From Symsagittifera roscoffensis (Eukaryota; Xenacoelomorpha; Acoela; Convolutidae), in the NCBI RefSeq assembly GCF_963678635.1, contig NC_087064.1:38742532-38806531 (forward strand): a stretch of DNA of 64,000 bases, in the 5' to 3' direction. Position 1 is the first letter of the stretch. Each line of letters starts with the position of its first letter. The position numbers and the translations under genes were made by a program. Shown here in pieces: positions 24,001 through 36,000 of the stretch. The notes below the pieces were generated by a model. That model was not told where the DNA came from. It made no database searches and saw only the letters and a program-made list of their open reading frames with translations.

Positions 24001-27000
24001 GACAATTGACAGCAACTAACAAATATTGTACTACTCGGTTATATTTAGCCAATTTATCAACATAAGTCAAGTCAAGAAACCAAATTTCGTTGATATCAAT
24101 AACAACCACTTTTAGCCGAGGATATGTTTGACGAAACAATCCATACTTTGTATGCGATGATTGAGATCTCAAAAAACTGTTAACTTTTTTGGTGAGAGTT
24201 GACTAGCATTTGTCAAATTTTGACGCTACCAAATGCAGCTGGACCTCGTGTTTCTTTTCTTCACCGATAGTACCATTTCCATTCTTTTGTTGACGTCGCA
24301 AACGATTCTTTACTGCTTTCATAGTTTTTATCATCGTCGTCGTTGGTGGGAAAAAAATTCTTTTTTCTGTGTTTTTCTTTTGTGGGATTGCTTGGTTCTG
24401 GGTTTGAGAGTTGTCGATCGAGTCTTCGAAGAGGAGGGTTTCGATCTCTTCGATTCCTCAGTTGTCGGGTTGTCGGAGACAAAGGAGGAAGAAGTTAAGG
24501 GCGTAGCTGCTTCGCTCATAAGGGAGCGGAGAATCTGTTTGGCATAAGTGTTGGGCACTAAACTAGGATCAAGATTCAGTTCTTTCAAAATTTGTAGATA
24601 AAAACCACCCTCAAGTTTTTTGTGGTTTGCTATGTATCCTACAAAAAATGATTGAATTTTAACGGATGTTGGTTTTCCTTGAATTAAAACATATCCGTCA
24701 ACGTCTAAAGTCAAGGATTCAACTTTGAACAACTGCTTTAGCACTATGTTTGCCCGTTTCAATTTATTGGCTTCCAATAGTTCTTGAATGGATTCCATAA
24801 CCTTCCGAAACACTTCAGCGGTTTTTCCATTACCTTTTTCATCGTTTTTTTTTCTATTCTCTTTGAACTTGTTTGCTGCAGAGAATTGTCTGATTCAACA
24901 CCTTTTTCTGCTTCATCATCACCATCTCCACTGAAATTAGTAAGTGCAGATACATTTCTTTTCCGAAGATTTGGTACTACAATATTAGGGGTTTAAGAAA
25001 TAGGAGCTGGGTTTAATGGTGGTGGAGAGTCACGGCTGGTATTTCGTTCTCGAAATCGCTGTATGTAATTGAGTTGAGATGATTTGTCATTAATTAATGG
25101 ATTATGAAGGAGTTGAGATTGTGGTGCAGTTTTTCATCTGGAGCATATGTTTCGCGAGGAATGAGAATGAATTCTTTAGCATACATTCCTAAGGTTCTAG
25201 TTTTTAAGGTAAATGTAACACGATTCTCCGATTGATTTAACCAGTCAAATATTGTTTGCCAAAATTTTTCGTTTTTCTCGGATACTAAACTTAGGGTCAA
25301 AAATTTTTTCGAATGGTATTTTCTTACTCTCGATGAAACTTGTTAGCTGGAACATGTCCCAGAAAAACATTTACAAAACAATCGCAAAGAAATCTAATAA
25401 AATTTGATTCAGCTCTTGTCAAAATTGATCTAGAATGGTGACTTTTGAGCATTTGCTTCAGTATACATAGTTCTTTCTGTTTCATTTTCAAGAGATGTGA
25501 TAACTGCTTTTGAGGATGGTAAATAGAAAATGGTTGGCGATGGTGGAACTATGTTTGACGAATAACGAAGACATTCTAAAGTTTTGGGATCGAAATCTAT
25601 CAACAGATGACCGAAATCTTCTTTCGTTGCTAACTGATACGCGTGACGGAGGAATTTTGCATTGTTCAATTGTCTGCCTAAATAATCAATTTGTTGAATG
25701 TCTCCAGGTGATTTGAACAAAATTAAGTGAGTTGTATTCAAATCTATTGTACATGATTGCTTACTTTGCTGAAATAAATTGTGCTTGACATAAATAACAT
25801 AAACATTTTTATGTCGGCGTGCTGTAGCTAAATTAACAAAATCTTTTCATTAAAAGTTTCTTAACAGGTATCATCAAAGACAATCATGCAATCCCGTAAG
25901 TTTTTAAAAATTTCAAAGCTGGACAATTCAAATTTGTTGTTAGAAACAAAGGAACGAAATTTGGGTTGATCGTGAAGATAAATATAAAATATCTTGTTAT
26001 ACGATGAATAGAATGTACCTCTGAGAAGCATTTGAAAAATTAAATCAGTTTTGCGAGATCCCGAGGGACGTGAAACGGACATAACCAGACGATCTTTTGT
26101 TGAAATGATCTTATTCATTAATATAACTGGGATTGGGTAATATGTAACCAACTGTACTGGATAGTATTGAAAGCCAAATAGCAGTCTCGTCACATCTTAG
26201 GTTGTAAAAAGACAATTTTGTAATAGATAAAGATAGCAAAATGAAATTAAAACAGACTTGTGTAAAAAAAGACAACTTCTGCAGACGGAAGAGAAACATA
26301 TTTACAAAATTTCTTAGATCTGTGTCCGTGAGATAAAGACTGTTCGACACCACCAATGTCTACAAAGTCGTAATCATTGTTCTCGACAGTGGTTCCTCCT
26401 TTTCCATGTTTACTAGAAGACTTTTTTGCTTATTTGTATCAAGGTTGATAGTTACAACTGCAGACCAATCGCCTTTTTCTCTGACCTATTGCTGTTTGTT
26501 TTGTATTTTTTTTATATATCTTGCTATGCTTTTGTCTGTCAGAAGTATCCGAACAATTTTTTCTACGTTTCCGGTTCTGATTTTGTCTAATAACTCTTTT
26601 GGTAATTTCTCACTTGTTAAATTCACATTTTTTTGTGTGTTCTTTTTCGGCAAAATTTTTTTTTGAATTCTTGAATTTTCAAACACGACATGTTATCAAC
26701 TAGTAATCTTACAAGATCAAATGAAAATGAAAACAATCAATAAATATATTTATTAATATCCACAAAGCTTGGTACACATGTGCTTCTTTGTTTTGGTGCA
26801 ACAGGCAAATCAACTCCTCGAGTAATGAAGAATTCATATTTTGCGAACTTGTCATGATTACAATTAGATTTGAATTTTACAGCAAAATGAGCAAGAACGT
26901 TCAGTGTGGCTTGAACTAAATGTATTTCCTCAACGTCATTAGTTTTAACTAATTCTTTCAGTGCAGCAGGAAGCTGTTGGTCATGCAAGTAGATTTGTCT

Positions 27001-30000
27001 TCTCTCTGCCAGCTGAGGTTGCAGCCCTTCCTGGTTGAGATTGGTTAATTGAATTGACTGTCGAAATTCCTGGAGTCTGGACATTGTACAGGTGAAAGTA
27101 GTCAAGAACTATAAAGAATTTCCGTAAATTATCGATTTCGATATCGTTCAGTGTAATTTGCTCAAGTTTTTGCAGGAGAGGTTTTCCTCGACAATCTAAT
27201 ATGCCTGTCCGCGTAAGAGTAACTATAACTCTTGGTTTTAAAGTATTTTCAGGACTCTGATTGGTCATCGAAGCATAAACCACCAACTTTGGAGATAAGG
27301 TTGTTTGCATCATTGGACAATTCATTTTGTATCCAATCGACAAAAACTTTGGATTTTCTACGGGTACAATGCTTTAAAAATTGATGCGAGGGAAGTAAAA
27401 GAGAATGTCGTTTGCAAATAAGTTTTTCTTGACCCAATATCTGTTCAATCTTTGAGCAGCCAATATCTCCTAAATTGGTCACGGGTAATTTCAAATAGTC
27501 AGCTAATAAAACTGATTTTTGTGTACTTTTAGCAAAAAATTGGGAGTTTGGGTTTCTCAAACGATGCTGTCACAAATTTGATCCAATTATGAGTAAGGGT
27601 ATTCACCTTCGTACCAAGGAAGCCCATGCAGAAATTTAGATACCCAATTGTAAGCTTTTTTCTCTTCTTTTGATAAAGTATTGAATGGAGGTGGTGGCAG
27701 AAAATGAATTGTATCAATTGTATTAGCAGAGCAAACAGAAAGTTCCTTGATTATGAAAGGTTTCTTGCCGCATTTAAGTCCCTCAGTATCGAAAATAATG
27801 GGACGGTTGAAAAACAAATTTTAAGTTTTCTTTCTTTGGGTTAACATGACTTGCACTCAACATTCCGACAAATGAAACAACTTTGGTTTGAATGCTTTAA
27901 GAAAGAAGCAAAACGCAACACCTGTCACGTAACCTAGATAACATTTTTTATTGGACAAGGCAAAACATATGTTTACCCAGTTTCGGTATTGTTTTTTTCT
28001 TGCAAATATCCTGCTGCGTCAAGCTTTATTGCATGTAATCTAAGAAAATTGAATTGTTTCAAGTGTTTGTCGAGCGACGAATTGTCTATTCCAAGTAAAC
28101 TACCATATCGTCTGTTTTTCAAAAGAAAATCCAAATTAATATCAGCATCCAAATACAAACAAGTGGCTAAAAAATACTGAAATCTGACTGATTTGTCTGG
28201 ATACTGAGTTCTTATGTCGTTAAAAATTTCATGAATAATCTCATCACTATCTACATATCAAGTTTTCTATATCCACTTGTTATAATATCCATTATTTTAC
28301 AAAAAGCGGCAGAATGGGGTCCATTAATTTAACTTTCAAATCTTTTCTAAGTTTCTGTATTCATCTCATCTGTTTGAACATGTCTGATCTCTGTGTGTTT
28401 CTTTGAAACTGCAGCCGAAATTTCTGCGGACTTGTCTGACGTCGATGATGCAGCAGGCGTAACTGTATTATCAATTTGTTTCTGTCCCCCAACTGCAGGA
28501 GACTTTTGGCAGACGTTTTGATTTGGTGAAGTTTGTTTGTTAGATGATGTTGCAGAAAGCAATAAATTGGGTAAACGTTTTTTGATTGCAGTGAAATCTA
28601 ACAAATCGAGATTGGCTGATACAGGTTGTGCTGAATAAGTGAGAGCTAGTTTAAGCTTGTCTAATAACTCACCGTTTCCCTTGACATGTTTAGCAGGAGA
28701 AACTAAAAATTTGAAGCAAGTGAAAATACAAGGAACACTGAAACATTTTTGGGAAGGAAAAAGTTGGTTTAATTGTTCCTCTGAATCTACTTGAATCAGT
28801 ATATGGTAATGGGATTCTTTTTCAATTTCAACCAAAATGGGCAATACTCAGATTTGAAGTGGCTTTTTGAAAGTAGATAAATTAGGAACTTTTTCAGTTA
28901 TAACAAATTTGAAATTAGGTTGAAATTTTTTGAAATAATCAGGTAACACAACATCGAACATGGCTTCTGCCATTTTGTGAAGAGAAATTAATTCGAGTCG
29001 TGCTTGAAATCGTTTGTGTTTGAGGAAAACTGAGATTTCCTGGCACGTTTACATTTAGACTGTGGTTTGTCTTTGTTTTCAGCAGTATCAGAAATTTCAC
29101 TTGTTTGCGCTCGGATTGACTTTCCCGATTTTAGTAGTTTTGAAAATTCTTCGTTGCTTAAGGAAAGTCGTTGTACACATTCACATTCAGCGTCTTCAGT
29201 TTCTTTTTTGAAAACTTTCAAGAATACCCCTTTGGTCATATGTTTTCAATGTAGCACGCTCTAATCTTTTGCTGTTTTCCGAAATATCAAATCGCCAAAT
29301 TCTTTATCTGCAGTTGATGTGGTGTTTGATTTCGTTTTATTCATTGTAACGAGTAAAATTTCAAAGCAACTTTAAAAGCAAGATTTTAAAGCTAAAAAGT
29401 ATGAAATGGTTTGAATTGATTGTATATGTTTGCAAAAGAAAGCGTTGTATCTATTTTAACATAAGCACACATGTACTTGATATCGAAACGTTTTCAATTG
29501 CAATTTGGTTCAAGTGGATTAGTATTTTAAGCATGTGCAAATGATAAGAAATTTAATGACCTTCAAAGGCCACAATGTTTAAAGGTAGTGTTTCAAACTA
29601 GCCATTTGCATTTTTCAAACTAGCCATTGAGAAATAATATATACATGGTATACCGTACAATGCAACATAAAGAAATTACACACCCTCCCTTTGTATACTG
29701 ATAAGAAACTACATAGGAGGTCCCAATGTTTCTATTTTTAAAAGAGCAAACCCTTTTTTAATCTCCTGAGGAATTTTCACATTTCATTTTCTTTTCTTTC
29801 CGCGTTACGTTTACTATTTTCTTCTGAATTTTCTTCAAAAAATGCCGTGTTATATTATTGCCGGATATTCCAATCAGGAAAGAACCATTTTTTATGAAAC
29901 CGTTTACGGTAATTTTGTTGCAATAATTAATGAAGAAAAAGGTTTCAACTCTGATGAATGGACTTGTATAAATCACATTATGATTCCCAAAATTTTTTAA

Positions 30001-33000
30001 AAATTTATTCAGTAAACTTTCCTCAAAAATGTCAAAGGAAGACGAAGAACTGAATATGAAGTATTTGAGTTACCTCACAAATTCTGGTAAACATACTGAT
30101 CCTGACGAGCCTGTTGCCTGACGAGCCTCCTGACGAACTCTTGGTTTTAAAGTATTTTCAGGACTCTGATTGGTCATCGAAGCGTAAACCTCCAACTTTG
30201 GAGATAAGGTTGTTTGCATCATTGGACAATTAATTTTGTATCCAATCGACAAAAACTTTGGATTTTTTACGGGTACAATGCTTTAATAATTGATGCGAGG
30301 GAAGTAAAAGAGAATGTCGTTTGCAAATAAGTTTTTCTTGACTCAATATCTGTTCAATCTTTGAGCAGCCAATATCTAAATTGGTCACGGGTAATTTCAA
30401 ATAGTCAGCTAATAAAACTGATTTTTGTGTACTTTTAGCAAAAAATTGGGAGTTTGGGTTTCTCAAACGATGCTGTCACAATTTTGATCCAATTATGAGT
30501 AAGGGTATTCACCTTCGTACCAAGGAAGCCCATGCAGAAATTTAGATACCCAATTGTAAGCTTTTTTCTCTTCTTTTGATAAAGTATTGAATGGAGGTGG
30601 TGGCAGAAAATGAATTGTATCAATTGTATTAGCAGAGCAAACAGAAATTTCCTTGATTATGAAAGGTTTCTTGCCGCATTTAAGTCCCTCAGTATCGAAA
30701 ATATTGGGACGGTTGAAAAACAAATTTTAAGTTTTCTTTCTTTGGGTTAACATGACTTGCACTCAAGATTCCGACAAATGAAACAACTTTGGTTTGAATG
30801 CTTTAAGAAAGAAGCAAAACGCAACACCTGTCACGTAACCTAGATAACATTTTTTATTGGACAAGGCAAAACATATGTTTACCCAGGTTCGGTATTGTTT
30901 TTTTCTTGCAAATATCCTGCTGCGTCAAGCTTTATTGCATGTAATCTAAGAAAATTGAATTGTTTCAAGTGTTTGTCGAGCGACGAATTGTGTATTCCAA
31001 GTAAACCACCATATCGTCTGTTTTTCAAAAGAAAATCCAAATTAATATCAGCATCCAAATACAAACAAGTGGCTAAAAAATACTGAAATCTGACTGATTT
31101 GTCTGGATACTGAGTTCTTATGTCGTTAAAAATTTCATGAATAATCTCATCACTATCTACATATCAAGTTTTCTATATCCACTTGTTATAATATCCATTA
31201 TTTTACAAAAAGCGGCAGAATGGGGTCCATTAATTTAACTTTCAAATCTTTTCTAAGTTTCTGTATTCATCTCATCTGTTTGAACATGTCTGATCTCTGC
31301 GTGTTTCTTTGAAACTGCAGCCGAAATTTCTGCGGACTTGTCTGACGTCGATGATGCAGCAGGCGTAACTGTATTATCAATTTGTTTCTGTCCCCCAACT
31401 GCAGGAGACTTTTGGCAGACGTTTTGATTTGGTGAAGTTTGTTTGTTAGATGATGTTGCAGAAAGCAATAAATTGGGTAAACGTTTTTTGATTGCAGTGA
31501 AATCTAATAAATCGAGATTGGCTGATACAGGTTGTGCTGAATAAGTGAGAGCTAGTTTAAGCTTGTCTAATAACTCACCGTTTCCCTTGACATCTTTAGC
31601 AGGAGAAACTAAAAATTTGAAGCAAGTGAAAATACAAGGAACACTGAAACATTTTTGGGAAGGAAAAAGTTGGTTTAACTGTTCCTCTGAATCTACTTGA
31701 ATCAGTATATGGTAATGGGATTCTTTTTCAATTTCAACCAAAATGGGCAATACTCAGGTTTGAAGTGGCTTTTTGAAAGTAGATAAATTAGGAACTTTTT
31801 CAGTTATAACAAATTTGAAATTAGGTTGAAATTTTTTGAAATAATCAGGTAACACAACATCGAACATGGCTTCTGCCATTTTGTGAAGAGAAATTAATTC
31901 GAGTCGTGCTTGAAATCGTTTGTGTTTGAGGAAAACTGAGATTTCCTGGCACGTTTACATTTAGACTGTGGTTTGTCTTTGTTTTCAGCAGTATCAGAAA
32001 TTTCACTTGTTTGCGCTCGGATTGACTTTCCCGATTTTAGTAGTTTTGAAAATTCTTCGTTGCTTAAGGAAAGTCGTTGTACACATTCACATTCAGCGTC
32101 TTCAGTTTCTTTTTTGAAATTTTTCAAGAATACCCCCTTTGGTCATATGTTTTCAATGTAGCACGCTCTAATCTTTTGCTGTTTTCCGAAATATCAAATC
32201 GCCAAATTCTTCATCTGCAGTTGATGTGGTGTTTGTTTTCGTTTTATTCATTGTAACGAGTAAAATTTCAAAGCAACTTGATTTTAAAGTTAAAAAGTAT
32301 GAAATGGTTTGAATTGATTGTATATGTTTGCAAAAGAAAGCGTTGTATCTATGTTAACATAAGCACACATGTACTTGATATCGAAACGTTTTCAATTGCA
32401 ATTTGGTTCAAGTGGATTAGTATTTTAAGCATGTGCAAATGATAAGAAATTTAATGACCTTCAAAGGCCACAATGTTTAAAGGTAGTGTTTCAAACTAGC
32501 CATTGGCATTTTTCAAACTAGCCATTGAGAAATAATATATACATGGTATACCGTACAATGCAACATAAAGAAATTACACACCCTCCCTTTGTATACTGAT
32601 AAGAAACTACATAGGAGGTCCCAATGTTTCTATTTTTAAAAGAGCAAACCCTTTTTTAATCTCCTGAGGAATTTTCACATTTCATTTTCTTTTCTTTCCG
32701 CGTTACGTTTATTATTTTCTTCTGAATTTTCTTCAAAAAATGCCGTGTTATATTATTGTCGGATATTCCAATCAGGAAAGAACCATTTTTTATGAAACCG
32801 TTTACGGTAATTTTGTTGCAATAATTAACGAAGAAAAAAGTTTCAACTCTGATGAATGGACTTGTACAAATCACATTATGATTCCCAAAATTTTTTAAAA
32901 ATTTATTCAGTAAACTTTCCTCAAAAATGTCAAAGGAAGACGAAGAACTGAATATGAAGTATTTGAGTTACCTCACAAATTCTGGTAAACATACTGATCC

Positions 33001-36000
33001 TGACGAGCCTGTTGCCTGACGAGCCTCCTGACGAACTCTTGGTTTTAAAGTATTTTCAGGACTCTGATTGGTCATCGAAGCGTAAACCTCCAACTTTGGA
33101 GATAAGGTTGTTTGCATCATTGGACAATTGATTTTGTATCCAATCGACAAAAACTTTGGATTTTTTACGGGTACAATGCTTTAATAATTGATGCGAGGGA
33201 AGTAAAAGAGAATGTCGTTTGCAAATAAGTTTTTCTTGACCCAATATCTGTTCAGTCTTTGAGCAGCCAATATCTCCTAAATTGGTCACGGGTAATTTCA
33301 AATAGTCAGCTAATAAAACTGATTTTTGTGTACTTTTAGCAAAAAATTGGGAGTTTGGGTTTCTCAAACGATGCTGTCACAAATTTGATCCAATTATGAG
33401 TAAGGGTATTCACCTTCGTACCAAGGAAGCCCATGCAGAAATTTAGATACCCAATTGTAAGCTTTTTTCTCTTCTTTTGATAAAGTATTGAATGAAGGTG
33501 GTGGCAGAAAACGAAGAAAAAAGCTTCAACTCTGATGAATGGACTTGTATAAATCACATTATGATTCCCAAATTTTTTTAAACATTTATTCAGTAAACTT
33601 TCCTTAAAAATGTCAAAGGAAGACGAAGAACTGAATATGAAGTATTTGAGTTACCTCACAAATTCTGGTAAATATACTGATCCTGACGAGCCTCTTGCTC
33701 TTCAGATTGATATTTCAACTGTATCAAAACCAGTTAAAAATTTTTTGTATAAATACGATTGTGATACTACTCCGATGTGTGAAAACCAGTTACAATACTT
33801 CAAAGAAATTTAGTTTTTGATCGTTTATGGGGAATGGAACAGATTGAGTCACCATTATTAGTTACCCCGAAAGCTGATCCTCTCCTACAGTGTCACCATG
33901 GCTTGATGAACCAGAATCTTCAACTCCAACGCGCACCCCCGAAGCGACAGTGAGTAATCACATGGAAAACTTGACTCCTTCTCTATGCCTTGCAACAAAG
34001 AAAAGGCGAAAGCTAACAATACTAGAAACACTCAGGAGTCTTTAGATCTTATTTAACTTTGAAACTGTGATTGCGTTTGTTTGATTTTCTTTTGGTTTTA
34101 TTGTGTATAAAGGTTTAAGCTTGAAACTCAGATTGATATTTAATAGCTTTCATTTGGTGTTTTTATGTATACACAATTTACAAAATTAAAATTCTCTGTC
34201 TCCTAATGCTTCACTCGTCAAGTTGCTAGGAAAAGGAGAGATTATTGAACCAATTTGTAAGCGATTGTTGGACAAGTCGTTAATCAAAATACAAAAAAAC
34301 TTAAAATTTTCAAATCTCGGAAAAAAGTCTGAAAATTTATCTCGTTAAAATGAGGTCCTAGAGTCTTTAGTCTTCTGTAGAAAAGTGATGAACTGGTTAA
34401 GAAAAGCATTTTGGTTTGTCGCAAGACTCTGTTCAGACCGTTCATTGAAGAGATACTGACTTGACTTTTTAAAAAAGCCTCATCCCTTGCCAATTTTCTA
34501 ATTTTTTGTTACAAGGTCCGAATATAGGCTTCCGACCACTCATATTGCTGCTCTCACCGAGCTACGCATTTTTAGCTAGGGTTCAGAAACCGTAACATAA
34601 TTTTTTGTGGAGATCAACACTTCAACCACACAAAAATCGCCTTTTTATTAGTCTTTTTTGTTTACAAGTAAAGAGCATTGGATGTTTCAACTGGAAAAAC
34701 GTTAGTTAGTTGAACATCTAAAGCAAAGACCCTTAAATACTTTTTTTCATAATTTTAAGTATAATGGTCTTTAAAAACTGCAAGGTTTCCCATTAGTTTG
34801 GAGGAAAATTCTAAAAACCTTACTCCTCCATAAAACAACAAGCCCACTCTTGTTAATTTAATGTAATTTTGATGACATTTCCCAGATGATAGATTCCAGT
34901 CTTACAGTTTTTTAAAACCCGGAGTTCAAACAATCGGTGTTCAAAAAATCGGTGTTCAATAAAAATCGGTGTTCATAAAAAATCGGTGTTCAAACAAATC
35001 ACTAGCTTGTTTAGACATTACATGTAGGACCACATGCTCAGTACATGTATTGAGACATGCTCAGTTTAGATTTGAATTATCGAAATATTCCGTACTTGTG
35101 ACGTACATTTTGAATTGTGAAACTCACAACTAAGTAGACGGTTTTGAAATCATTTCCCTTATCACGTAACTCTGATCCAGTCATTTTTAATTGAATTTGA
35201 TCGTCTTTAGTAAGATTGCTTAAATAATTCACGTTAATCAAGCTATGCCAACCAATAGTATTTCAGCAGGTACATTAATGCGGGAAATTTGAATATAATT
35301 TTCAATTTTGGCGGGAAAGTTAGTTAAAGTCGAATTTGCGAGCCCGCAATACAAACCATTTCGTCTACAATTGGTAGACGAAAACTTATGTTTTCCTACT
35401 TTCTGTTCTTTATGATTATATGTTGAGATCACTCGTCTCTTTTTCTTCCTAGTAATCAATTGCTTAACAAATTTCAAAAAATGTTCAATTGCAATTTTTG
35501 TTCGCTAACATATGCAAACAAGAGCAATAGAATTTGCCATGAGCGTGAAAAACATTTTGTTGGAAAGGGTCTGATTGTTTATCGATGCAATGAGTGTTCA
35601 TTCACAGCTCAAATGCTTTCAAAATTACAAAAACATTCTTCATACTCATGGTCAACTTGGAGGTGTTTGTGACTATTGTCATTTGGGCCTCCATTCGCCA
35701 AAAAACTTATCAACTCATTTACTAACAACCCATGGCCTACCTGTTATGAGAGTTGCCTCTGCTGACTTAGCTACTACAAGTGCCGCTGCTGATGCTGCAC
35801 TGGTTGATGTGCATGCTGCTGATGGAGATGAAATCAACGGCACAAGCCTTCAAAAAAGTCTGTCTGCTTTTTTTGGTGTTCTTGAGAAATACGTGATCGG
35901 CGGGAACCAACCAACGGATGAAAATCAGTCTGTTGATCTTTGAAATTTATGCAAGACAAAAAAGATCAAATTCAAAAACTTATAATGGAACGTGTTGCAG

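Larger units (their letters stand above)
27231..30139. repeat. Polinton internal tandem block, unit 1 (2909 bp)
   Basis: It begins at CTTGGTTTTAAAGTATTTTC (27231) and ends at the junction just before the same sequence at 30140. It is almost identical to unit 2 over its whole length: the 165-codon frames at 28347-28844 and 31253-31750 differ at two residues. Confidence 0.95.

Noticed and set aside
24233-24547. 104-codon + strand frame in the Polinton
   Set aside because: Antisense to the Ser/Lys-rich tail of the 160-aa minus-strand ORF.
28347-28844. Rolling-circle Rep-type HUH motif (HYHILI)
   Set aside because: Only the His pair is present; no downstream Tyr or helicase motifs follow.
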